Below are positions 1 through 6,103 of a stretch of 6,103 nucleotides of DNA, in pieces; position 1 is the stretch's first letter, and each line of letters starts with the position of its first letter. The position numbers and the translations under genes are program-made. Under the pieces are notes generated by a model. It worked only from the letters and a program-made list of their open reading frames with translations, was not told the origin of the DNA and ran no database searches. Origin of the DNA: Burkholderiaceae bacterium (lineage in GTDB: Bacteria; Pseudomonadota; Gammaproteobacteria; Burkholderiales; Burkholderiaceae_C); contig JAOTTZ010000128.1 of NCBI GenBank assembly GCA_029864165.1, positions 1 to 6,103 of the forward strand, written 5' to 3'.

Positions 1-2697
1 GCCGCTGATGTCGTTGAAGGCTGATTTTTGACCCGGGCCAAAGACATTGCCCGAGTGGCAGGTGTCCAGAAACGCAACTGCTTTTCCGGGAATGCTGTTG
101 AGCGTGGACTTGATGTCGGCCATTGTTATGCCCGTACGCTTGAGCTTGTCTGGGTCGGCATTGACCGGCAGGTAGGTGTAACCCATGCTTGGATCGTTGT
201 AGCCGTGGCCCGACAGGAACAGCATGCCTACGTCGTGCTGTGTCACTTGGCGTTGCAGCCAATCCAGCGCATCGGCAATGTTGTCTCGTGTTGCGTCGGC
301 CTCGGTGACGAGCTTGACCTCGACGGTTTTGTACAGCTTGCCCTGTTGGTCTTGCATCGCTTGCGCGAAATCGCGTGCGTCTTTGGCTGCAAAGCTGAGC
401 TTGTTGATGTCTTGGTGCTCGTAGGTAGCAACACCGATGGCTAGCAAGTACAGCTTTGGTTGAATGTGCAAGCCCGTCGCATCAGCCGTGGTTAGCGCGG
501 CGGCGCGGGCTGCCGCTGCGCCGGCCCACTTTATCGTCATGGTCGCCGGTGTCGAAACGCCGTGTCGGTTCTCCGCAAACAGTTGCACTTGGCTGTCCTG
601 CGGGGGCACGCTCAGAGTCAGTTCGCGCACGTCGTCCGTGGCGCGAACTTCCAGATTGCGTGCAACCGGCTGCACCAGACCGTTGACGCGCACATGCACG
701 GCCGTCACTGGCGCATCGGCGGCGCTGCGCGTACGGTAGCGCAGGGTGAGTTGGGGCTGGCTCGCGGCAACCGCCGCCGGCGAAACTAACTCCACCACTG
801 GCGGAAGCGTTTGCGCAACGCTGGTGACCTCCTCAGGTACGCCGCGCACGGCGTTTGCCGCAGTGACAGCCCGCCTTTCATCGAGTGTGTCGAGCACAAG
901 ATCGATGACGTCGGGTCGCCAGAAGCGGTTGCGCAATCGAGACGCCGGAAAGAAGTCTGCTTCTGTATCCACTCCGCGGTTGAGGTGCCAGCCGATCAGA
1001 TCCTCGCCCCCCGGTGATGCGTCGTAATAACCCGTTGGCGTCCACAGCACCCAGCGCTTGCGGTCGGCATGGGGGAAAAATGCCAGCAGCTCCTGACCAT
1101 CGCTCAGGCGGTGCCAGCGGATGGTCCCGTCGTCATAGGCCACCACAACCAGCTTGCCAGCAGCGGGAACGTTGACTCCCCACACGACCCCGGGTACGGG
1201 GCGTTGCCAAAGCTCCTTGCGGTCAACATCGAATCGGCTCACCGACTTCCTAGCGCCTACTACGACACCACCATCGTCGGCGAGGGCGGTAATGCCAGTG
1301 GCGCTCGGTCGCAGTTGCGGCTTTTCTACCGGTTTGTTGGGCTTCCTGACAGAATTTAGACGTACGACGCGTGTTCTCCTTTTGTTAGTGGGCGCACGCT
1401 CGGTACGCCTCCGAGTCATGTCGTCATCAGCGCCGGCGTGGGGCTGGCCCGTAGCACGCGGTGGCGTCAAAGCGCCATCGGCACCGGCCTGCAGCTGGCG
1501 GCTCGCCAACGCGAAGCGATACGGCGCCTTGCCCAAACGCTCGAACCCAAACTGCACCTCATGGCCGTTACCAGATAGCTTGAGTTCGGTGTGGGCACCG
1601 TTGAAGTTGCCGATAGGGGATGCCTGCTTGAGCCTCCATGAACCTGCTGCGTCTAGAACCCCCCAAGCCGGTTCGCTGCTACCGACCAGTACACCACCAC
1701 CCGCACTTGCTGGTAGGGCTGCGAGTCGCATTACGGGCTCACCCGCTGTGGGTACATCGATCGGCTTACCGCGACCAGACCGCGACCAGCGCCGGATGAG
1801 AAACCGGTCGCCATGACTCCACCGTCCCCCGGCGTACAACACACGACCGTCAGCGCTCCATGAGACGTTGGACAGGTTGCCATTCTTCGCTCCGGCGCTC
1901 GAAGGTTGGTACTTGAGCGTCAGACGTTTGCTGTCGAGAACGTCTACTCGCGTGGAATTAGCGTACCCCACCGCCAACTCGTTGCCGTTGGGCGAAAACG
2001 CAATGCCTTGAGGCTGCCGCCCTCCGGGAGCCTGGGCCTGGGCCAGCTCGATAAGCCTGTCAGCGCGGACCTGGTATAGACGAATGCGGCCGTCAGCGCT
2101 GGTCGTTGCAAGCCGGTTGTTAACGCCCCAGCTCACGCCATAGGTCTTTTGCTTGACTTTGCTGTCGGCCAGCGCAGCATTGTTCGCTCGCCAGTCCCAT
2201 ACGCGCAGGCCATTACGCCCACCCAGTGCGGCGGCCAACCAGCGGCCATCGGCGCTGAAAGCAAGGCTGTGAATGCCGCCGGGCAGGTCCGGCAGTCGCC
2301 GCTTGAGTTGGCCAGTCTTCAAGTCGAAAAGGTAGACATGGCAGCGCTGTAGCGAATCCGAATCGGCCCATGCCGCCGTCGCCACCGTGTCCCCGTCAGA
2401 CGTTACCGCCACTGCGCTGAGCTTGCCTTCGTTGCCGTCGCCGATCGGCGGACGTAGCACCCGAATCAAACCGCCACTCGCCACGTCCCAGACACGAACG
2501 GTCTTGTCATCGCTTGCAGTAACGGCGTAGCGGCCAGCGCGGTCGGTCGCGATGGCGTTCAGCTTGGCCGAGTGCATGCCAGCCTCGATGCGCAGCATAG
2601 GTTCGGCCGCGGGTCCGGCCACGCTGGCCGCTGGGCGCCACAAGCATGACACGGCTAGAGCGACAAGCAACGGGCTCCACTGCGTCCACTGCCTCAT
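1..2697 (-). CDS. Exported WD40 beta-propeller / caspase-like (peptidase C14) protein, 3' end outside window
   Basis: The frame is open for 899 codons from ATG at 2697 to position 1, so the C-terminus is missing. A perfect AGGAGG lies 7 bases before the ATG, which fixes the start. Residues 1-27 look like a Sec signal peptide (hydrophobic SPLLVALAVSCLW, possible cleavage after SVA at 25-27); Cys18 in AVSC is a weak lipobox alternative. WD40-like blades are visible at about 60-72 (ASDDKTVRVWD), 121-129, 142-169 (FSADGRWLA then LRVWD), 198-210, 231-255 (FSPNGNELAVG) and 280-304, with more at about 467-535. A basic, Pro-rich linker (about 400-460) splits the propeller region. Residues 549-599 carry the conserved junction of bacterial WD40-caspase proteins (GYYDASPGGEDLIGWHLNRG, then FRRPDVI-like FWRPDVID). 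An Ig-like beta segment follows (about 632-726). The caspase p20-like domain starts near 747: LYLLAIGV, then FLSGHGY with His831, then FLDTCHSGN with Cys880, the expected catalytic dyad. By family knowledge such proteins are cysteine peptidases, often Arg/Lys-specific; the substrate is unknown. It probably shares a transcript with the dipeptidase-like gene upstream. Confidence 0.92.
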   Translation of the reverse strand, partial: MRQWTQWSPLLVALAVSCLWRPAASVAGPAAEPMLRIEAGMHSAKLNAIATDRAGRYAVTASDDKTVRVWDVASGGLIRVLRPPIGDGNEGKLSAVAVTSDGDTVATAAWADSDSLQRCHVYLFDLKTGQLKRRLPDLPGGIHSLAFSADGRWLAAALGGRNGLRVWDWRANNAALADSKVKQKTYGVSWGVNNRLATTSADGRIRLYQVRADRLIELAQAQAPGGRQPQGIAFSPNGNELAVGYANSTRVDVLDSKRLTLKYQPSSAGAKNGNLSNVSWSADGRVLYAGGRWSHGDRFLIRRWSRSGRGKPIDVPTAGEPVMRLAALPASAGGGVLVGSSEPAWGVLDAAGSWRLKQASPIGNFNGAHTELKLSGNGHEVQFGFERLGKAPYRFALASRQLQAGADGALTPPRATGQPHAGADDDMTRRRTERAPTNKRRTRVVRLNSVRKPNKPVEKPQLRPSATGITALADDGGVVVGARKSVSRFDVDRKELWQRPVPGVVWGVNVPAAGKLVVVAYDDGTIRWHRLSDGQELLAFFPHADRKRWVLWTPTGYYDASPGGEDLIGWHLNRGVDTEADFFPASRLRNRFWRPDVIDLVLDTLDERRAVTAANAVRGVPEEVTSVAQTLPPVVELVSPAAVAASQPQLTLRYRTRSAADAPVTAVHVRVNGLVQPVARNLEVRATDDVRELTLSVPPQDSQVQLFAENRHGVSTPATMTIKWAGAAAARAAALTTADATGLHIQPKLYLLAIGVATYEHQDINKLSFAAKDARDFAQAMQDQQGKLYKTVEVKLVTEADATRDNIADALDWLQRQVTQHDVGMLFLSGHGYNDPSMGYTYLPVNADPDKLKRTGITMADIKSTLNSIPGKAVAFLDTCHSGNVFGPGQKSAFNDISG

Positions 2698-2821
2698 CAA
2701 ATGGCCTCCTATTGCGTTGACGACCGCACTGAAAAAGTCTGGTCCGCGCTCCTTGGGCAGCCCCCGTCGTTGGATGAGGTTGGCGAGGAGGAGCGAAAGC
2801 CTGCAGCGGGTCGCAATGATG
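2698..2821 (-). other. Intergenic gap between the two genes, no terminator seen
   Basis: These 124 bases separate the stop of the dipeptidase-like gene from the start of the WD40-caspase gene. I see no GC-rich hairpin followed by a T-run on the minus strand and no good -35/-10 pair. Only the AGGAGG at 2705-2710 stands out. This fits read-through transcription, so an operon is likely but not proven. Confidence 0.5.
2705..2710 (-). promoter_or_regulatory. Ribosome binding site of the WD40-caspase gene
   Basis: The minus strand reads AGGAGG, a perfect anti-Shine-Dalgarno match, 7 bases before ATG at 2697. It decides the start codon over the internal in-frame ATGs, such as residue 34, and keeps the signal peptide in the protein. 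Confidence 0.88.
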
Positions 2822-5530
2822 TTACTTGCACTTGTAGTTCGGGAATCCTGAGCACTTGCCGGACTTGCACTTATGGTCGTTGCCGACAGACCCCGCCTTG
2901 CCGCAGGACGCACCGTCTTTGAGTTTGGCGTTGCACGAATTGAGTTTCAAGTCAAAACCCGCGTCGCACCACCCGCCGGGACAGTCAGCGTCGTTCTTGC
3001 ACACGCACGTGCCCTTCGTCCCGTCGATACTGCTGCACTTGCCTTTTTTGCACGCATCGTCGACATAGCAGGTCCCTCCCATGTCTACCGACTTGGGGGT
3101 GTAGCAGCGTGACCAACTGCAGTGACCCCCTTTGCATTGATGCCCACCGCCGGCAATGTCGCACTTCTCGTTGTCGTTCTTCAACGGCTCGCAGCTGTTC
3201 TTCTTCAAGTCGAGGCCCGCGTTGCACCACCCGTCGGTACAGTCAGCGTCGCTCTTGCACACGCACGTGCCTTTCGTCCCGTCGATACTGCTGCACTTGC
3301 CATTTTTGCAGGCGCCGTCGACATAGCAGGTCCCTCCCATGTCTACCGACTTGGGGGTGTAGCAGCGTGACCAACTGCAGTGGCCCCCTTTGCATTGATG
3401 CCCGCCGCCAATCACAGCGCACGCTTCGTTGTCGTTCTTCAGCGGCTTACAACTGTTCTTCGTCAGGTCTAAGCCTGCGTCGCACCAGCCGTTGGGACAG
3501 TCAGAGTCCTCCGCGCAAGTCTTGCCCTTGCCAAGGTCGTTCTCAAAAAGCTTCCGCGGGATCTGTTCGCCGACCGTGGACTTCGCCTCGGACCTTTCCC
3601 ACATCGCGATGAAGGCTTCGACGCCGTCATTCTTAAGTTGTTTGAGATACCGGTCCTTGAGGCCAATCGTCTGTAGCTCTTTGTGCCACTTCTTCATCAT
3701 CCCGAAGTGCGAAAGCCCCTCGGTGACCTGGGAGCCGAACTTGTGAATCTGATCGGTTCCGAGTTTGAGGCCACACTCTGCCATAGAGCGGGAATGCACG
3801 CCCTGCGTCACGGTGGCAAAGTCGAGTGAGTAGCCGACATTGAGATGACGATCCAATAGGTAGGCGAGTATCTTGGCGGATTCAGTGCTGGTTTTTGAAC
3901 AATCCTCAGTGACGCCCGAATTTGGGTAGTCCAAAGCGTCCACGGGGCCAAGACGGACCCCGAAGAAGCCGCCAGTGTCGCGAATCATCTTCAGTTCGCT
4001 GTCATCGAAATCATATTCATGCGGGAAGGGTGTGGCGAGTGACCCTTTAGCGCCGATCAGCATGTTGTTGGGATTGTTGTGGAGCGCGTTCAACGGATAA
4101 CCGCCAAACGACCCTGTAGCGATTGCGTTGATGTCTTTTCGGGCTATGCTCGAGACGTGATCGATGTTGACGATCATGCCCTTGATCATGGCCTCGCGCA
4201 CAACGCGCTCGCCATCATGAGACAGCCCGAGGTTGTTGCGCTCCACGCCGCTATCCATCCGGCTGCCGCCCTTGCCGGTAAAGCCCGGTGGCAATGGGTA
4301 GATACTGAAACCGTTAAAGACACCGTCACCCCGAGCCTTGACGTAGTCAAGCATGTTGGCTTCGGATATCTCACTGAACTTGCTCGAACAACTATCGGAT
4401 AAACCAAGGAGTTTGTTGCCCTTGAAATAGTTGTCGCCACACTTGTTATCGCAAAAATTGTGGCCCAAGTCGTTGACTAGCGGGAATGGGCCCACGTTGT
4501 CATCGTAGTAGAAGCAGCCAGAGATAGCTTGCGTTGCGCGGATGGCTTTGCCGGCGTCGGTGTCTTTCGGATAGTAAATGTCCGCACCAGCAAGCCGGCT
4601 GTTGATCTTGTGGGCGAGATAGAAAGTGCGGACGCCCTGGTCGTAGTACCGGTTAAGGCGAGTTACCGGATCGAACGTGCGATCCTCGGCGCCGAAGGAG
4701 TATTCCGATTCGATACCCAGCACGATGGCGAGCTTGTTGGCATTCACAATGCGTCGGGCGTCGGCAGCCGAATAGGCAATCTCCATCCAGCTGCTGTTTT
4801 CTTTCACCCAGGCCTTGATCGAATCCAGTTGCCGCTCTAAAGACTCGATGCTGTCACCCTTGGAGCAGGGGTAGCCGTTGCCACCTGGCCCACCATTGCC
4901 CTTGTTGGCGTAATAGAGCGCCTCGCACATCGCCTCGTTTTCGACGGCGTAGGCGACCATGATCTTCATGCGCGTGTCCTGGAACTCCGCTTCCGACGGA
5001 TCGAACGCCTCCTTGATCCATTCGGTGCTGTAGCGCAGGTGGGAATTGCTGTCGTGCACCGGCCCCATATGACTGGAATGGTCGCCCATGTCGGAGCCCA
5101 ACGCACCGGAAAATGCCGTGAAACTGCCTTTGACCTCACCGTGGTCACAATTGCCGAGCACTTTGCAGCCCCCACATTCAGCGGTATAGCCTTTCTCCAT
5201 AACGCCGTTGCGAAAATTTCCCGGCGCGCCCGCAAAAGCATAATTGCCGCCGAAAGCCATACCGTAGGTCGGATGCTCATGCGTCATGACATAACCGCCG
5301 GTGATCGGATGGGCCGTCTCGCGCTTGTCGCCTCTGCCGGGCTTGTCGCCGCTGTCGGGCTTGTCGCGTCTGCCGCGCTTTTTGGGTAGCAAATCAATTT
5401 CGCCGGGCTCGTCAACACTGCGATGCAGGTCAGCACTGACTGGCATGTCGGTATTCGATTGCGGCATGGCAACGTTCGGAACAGCGAGTAAGACGAGCAA
5501 TGCGGCTTTGAGCACAATTTGGCAGTTCAT
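2822..5530 (-). CDS. Exported M19-like (membrane dipeptidase-like) metal hydrolase with cysteine-rich repeat tail
   Basis: This is a complete gene of 902 residues, starting at ATG 5530 with AGGAG 7 bases upstream and ending in TAA. Residues 1 to about 21 are a Sec signal peptide (hydrophobic ALLVLLAVPNVA). Residues 50-72 are a charged linker of DK repeats. The catalytic part (about 80-640) resembles peptidase M19, a TIM-barrel amidohydrolase with a two-metal site. Likely equivalents of the M19 residues are HEH at 84-86, Glu274 in VLGIESE (bridging ligand), His307 in FYLAHKIN, His458 in VNIDHVSS, possibly His484 in NALHNN, and Asp570 in VGYSLDF. The first motif is HxH rather than the HxD of renal dipeptidase, and there are large insertions (about 87-260 and 310-430), so the substrate may not be a dipeptide. 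Residues 672-902 hold over 25 cysteines in two 86-residue repeats (678-763, 764-849) and a partial third, recalling Dickkopf-type Cys-rich modules of secreted proteins; disulfides imply a role outside the cytoplasm. It is likely the first gene of an operon with the WD40-caspase gene. Confidence 0.82.
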   Translation of the reverse strand: MNCQIVLKAALLVLLAVPNVAMPQSNTDMPVSADLHRSVDEPGEIDLLPKKRGRRDKPDSGDKPGRGDKRETAHPITGGYVMTHEHPTYGMAFGGNYAFAGAPGNFRNGVMEKGYTAECGGCKVLGNCDHGEVKGSFTAFSGALGSDMGDHSSHMGPVHDSNSHLRYSTEWIKEAFDPSEAEFQDTRMKIMVAYAVENEAMCEALYYANKGNGGPGGNGYPCSKGDSIESLERQLDSIKAWVKENSSWMEIAYSAADARRIVNANKLAIVLGIESEYSFGAEDRTFDPVTRLNRYYDQGVRTFYLAHKINSRLAGADIYYPKDTDAGKAIRATQAISGCFYYDDNVGPFPLVNDLGHNFCDNKCGDNYFKGNKLLGLSDSCSSKFSEISEANMLDYVKARGDGVFNGFSIYPLPPGFTGKGGSRMDSGVERNNLGLSHDGERVVREAMIKGMIVNIDHVSSIARKDINAIATGSFGGYPLNALHNNPNNMLIGAKGSLATPFPHEYDFDDSELKMIRDTGGFFGVRLGPVDALDYPNSGVTEDCSKTSTESAKILAYLLDRHLNVGYSLDFATVTQGVHSRSMAECGLKLGTDQIHKFGSQVTEGLSHFGMMKKWHKELQTIGLKDRYLKQLKNDGVEAFIAMWERSEAKSTVGEQIPRKLFENDLGKGKTCAEDSDCPNGWCDAGLDLTKNSCKPLKNDNEACAVIGGGHQCKGGHCSWSRCYTPKSVDMGGTCYVDGACKNGKCSSIDGTKGTCVCKSDADCTDGWCNAGLDLKKNSCEPLKNDNEKCDIAGGGHQCKGGHCSWSRCYTPKSVDMGGTCYVDDACKKGKCSSIDGTKGTCVCKNDADCPGGWCDAGFDLKLNSCNAKLKDGASCGKAGSVGNDHKCKSGKCSGFPNYKCK
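2984..3499 (-). repeat. Tandem 258-bp coding repeat, two full copies (Cys-rich modules)
   Basis: Copy 1 is 3242-3499 (residues 678-763) and copy 2 is 2984-3241 (residues 764-849), in exact 258-base register. By hand count they differ at about 31 of 258 positions. The difference is uneven: 2984-3124 differs from its partner at only about 6 of 141 positions and includes a 67-base identical run (3058-3124 with 3316-3382), while the other half differs at about 25 of 117. A diverged partial third copy follows at 2825-2983, starting with the CPGGWCDAGFD motif. Each unit carries Cys residues in CPxGWC, NSC, HQCKGGHCSWSRC, GGTC, ACKxGKC and GTCVC. Confidence 0.93.
5324..5377 (-). repeat. Short tandem repeat, three 18-bp units, in the dipeptidase-like gene
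   Basis: On the plus strand three 18-base units begin with CTTGTCGC at 5324, 5342 and 5360, and differ from each other at a few positions. On the coding strand they encode RGRRDK, PDSGDK and PGRGDK (residues 52-69), a hydrophilic spacer between the signal peptide and the catalytic domain. Such repeats can change copy number by slippage without breaking the frame. Confidence 0.85.
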
Positions 5531-5537
5531 AGCAACG

Positions 5538-5542
5538 CTCCT
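5538..5542 (-). promoter_or_regulatory. Ribosome binding site of the dipeptidase-like gene
   Basis: The minus strand reads AGGAG, 7 bases before ATG at 5530. This supports the annotated start, which is also directly followed by the signal peptide. Confidence 0.85.
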
Positions 5543-5587
5543 AGGGGTGACGTCAAGTCAGCGTAATGGGACCATCGACGGTTCGTT

Positions 5588-5605
5588 CCCAACCAACCCC
5601 AACCC
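5588..5605 (-). promoter_or_regulatory. G-rich 5' leader, possible G-quadruplex
   Basis: The coding (minus) strand reads GGGTTGGGGTTGGTTGGG: four G-runs of 3, 4, 2 and 3 separated by TT. It lies between the predicted promoter and the ribosome binding site, so the mRNA leader would carry it. A two-tier G-quadruplex is possible, as one run has only two G. Any regulatory effect is inference. Confidence 0.45.
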
Positions 5606-5635
5606 TAACAAATAGGGACAAATACAGCTGAGTGG

Positions 5636-5664
5636 AATCTACTGCCACAAAAAGGGGTTGTCAA
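5636..5664 (-). promoter_or_regulatory. Sigma70-type promoter for the dipeptidase-like / WD40-caspase unit
   Basis: On the minus strand a perfect -35 TTGACA (5664-5659) is followed after exactly 17 bases by TAGATT (5641-5636), which matches the -10 consensus at four of six positions. Transcription would start near 5629 and leave a leader of about 100 bases that holds the G-rich tract and the AGGAG site. No other promoter of similar quality was noticed upstream of either gene. Confidence 0.65.
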
Positions 5665-5912
5665 CCACCGCCACACGCAAAGGATTGACCGCGCCCATCT
5701 TTTGGAATGGGCCTCTCTGAATTTGGCTGGGCCGTGAGCCACAGTCTCTAAAGACTGCGCCATGAGGAGGCGCTTCTCTGTTTCGTCGGCTAACCGCGTA
5801 GCGCTAGCAATCAAACAAACGCAACCAAAAAAGTTTCGGCGGTAGTGCTTCGTTGACCCCGCAACGGAATGCGATAACTGCTCGTTCACGGCTGCGCCCA
5901 GGGCAAGATGTA

Positions 5913-5938
5913 AAGTGGCGGGCTTGATTGAAGTGGCG
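5913..5938 (+). repeat. Direct repeat AAGTGGCG, two copies 18 bases apart
   Basis: AAGTGGCG occurs at 5913-5920 and 5931-5938, with starts 18 bases apart. The second copy is part of the palindrome AGTGGCGCCACT. Closely spaced copies like this are typical of protein-binding sites, either operator sites or the repeated transposase-binding sites at ends of some insertion sequences. Confidence 0.6.
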
Positions 5939-5953
5939 CCACTGTGATCAATC
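5926..5953. repeat. Inverted repeat centred on AGTGGCGCCACT
   Basis: A perfect 12-base palindrome AGTGGCGCCACT (5932-5943) is flanked by GATTGA on the left (5926-5931) and TCAATC on the right (5948-5953), an inverted pair with four extra bases on one side. It could bind a dimeric regulator or form a bulged hairpin. It lies about 260 bases upstream of the predicted promoter. Confidence 0.6.
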
Positions 5954-6013
5954 CTCGGCAGTCACCCTTGCTGCAGACCGCCAGAATTGGTTACCGCGCG
6001 CCCGGTTAGCGGA

Positions 6014-6037
6014 CGCCGATGCGACGCATCTTAGGCG
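6014..6037. repeat. Inverted repeat with GATGCG-A-CGCATC core
   Basis: CGCCGATGCG (6014-6023) pairs with CGCATC (6025-6030) and, after TTA, GGCG (6034-6037), giving an imperfect stem. No T-run follows on either strand, so it is not a typical terminator; an operator or chance structure is possible. Confidence 0.4.
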
Positions 6038-6103
6038 CGTACAACTGCCTACGCTGGTGCGCCCTCTCGAGTCGCCTTCTTGCGGTCGTGTTCCTTGAGG
6101 TGG

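Larger units (their letters stand above)
5665..6103. other. Region without a convincing gene at the right edge
   Basis: No reading frame here has a ribosome binding site or recognisable product. Visible structures are small hairpins (gcccat/atgggc at 5693-5712; CAGTCT-CTAA-AGACTG at 5742-5757; GCGCC/GGCGC at 5757-5773, partly sharing bases), a repeat cluster at 5909-5953, and an inverted repeat at 6014-6037. Short minus-strand frames entering from the right edge stop at about 6049 or 6006, so the tail of an upstream gene may be present, but too little is seen to assign it. Confidence 0.5.

Noticed and set aside
28..444. Plus-strand 138-codon frame at the left edge
   Set aside because: It is antisense to the caspase domain, whose SGHGY and DTCHSG motifs are unmistakable on the minus strand.
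1154..1816. Plus-strand 220-codon open frame
   Set aside because: It lies opposite the WD40-caspase gene, has low-complexity Ser/Pro/Arg content and no domain; the opposite strand has clear WD40 and caspase motifs.
3109..3612. Plus-strand 167-codon Cys/Arg/Ser-rich frame
   Set aside because: It is the antisense of the Cys-rich repeats; its repeated composition is a mirror of the real coding repeat.
5693..5712. Hairpin gcccat/atgggc as a transcription terminator
   Set aside because: The stem is only 6 bp with an 8-base loop and there is no T-run on either strand.
5742..5773. Two adjacent small hairpins as an RNA gene or terminator
   Set aside because: Stems of 5-6 bp share a base and are followed only by a mixed TTCTCTGTTT on the plus strand, where no gene ends; not distinct from chance.
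5605..5889. Minus-strand 94-codon frame with a GTG start upstream of the dipeptidase-like gene
   Set aside because: No Shine-Dalgarno before the GTG, no recognisable motif, and it runs through the predicted promoter; its composition looks like non-coding sequence.
6049..6103. Possible C-terminal tail of a gene entering from the right (HLKEHDRKKATREGAPA then stop, minus strand)
   Set aside because: Only 17 residues, another frame is also open to about 6006, and neither is recognisable; it cannot be chosen without more sequence.
6019..6103. Plus-strand ATG frame running off the right edge
   Set aside because: Only 28 codons, no ribosome binding site, and the ATG sits inside an inverted repeat.

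Overview
The window holds two large genes on the minus strand that read in the same direction. They are preceded, at the right-hand side, by about 570 bases without a convincing gene. GC-rich codon use, strong Shine-Dalgarno sites, a sigma70-type promoter and Sec-type signal peptides on both proteins point to a bacterium, most likely a Gram-negative (proteobacterium-like) one. The species cannot be named from this sequence.

Right to left, in the direction of transcription: positions 5531-6103 contain a good sigma70-like promoter (5636-5664), a G-rich 5' leader that could form a G-quadruplex (5588-5605), and a cluster of short direct and inverted repeats near the right edge (5909-5953 and 6014-6037) that may be a mobile-element end or operator sites. 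The first gene (2822-5530) encodes a 902-residue exported protein. It has a divergent membrane-dipeptidase (peptidase M19)-like metal-hydrolase domain followed by a cysteine-rich tail made of two full 86-residue repeats and a partial third. The two full copies are nearly identical in DNA over about half their length, which suggests recent duplication or gene conversion.

After a 124-base gap with no visible terminator, the second gene starts at 2697 with a perfect AGGAGG site and stays open for 899 codons to the left edge of the window. It encodes an exported WD40 beta-propeller protein joined, through a conserved linker and an Ig-like beta segment, to a caspase-like (peptidase C14) domain. 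The presumed catalytic His831 and Cys880 are both present; the C-terminus lies outside the window.

The two genes look like one transcription unit encoding two exported enzymes: a metal-dependent hydrolase with a disulfide-rich tail and a propeller-scaffolded caspase homologue. Their working together is an inference from order and spacing. No described system with this exact pairing is known to me, so it is the main candidate for something new here.
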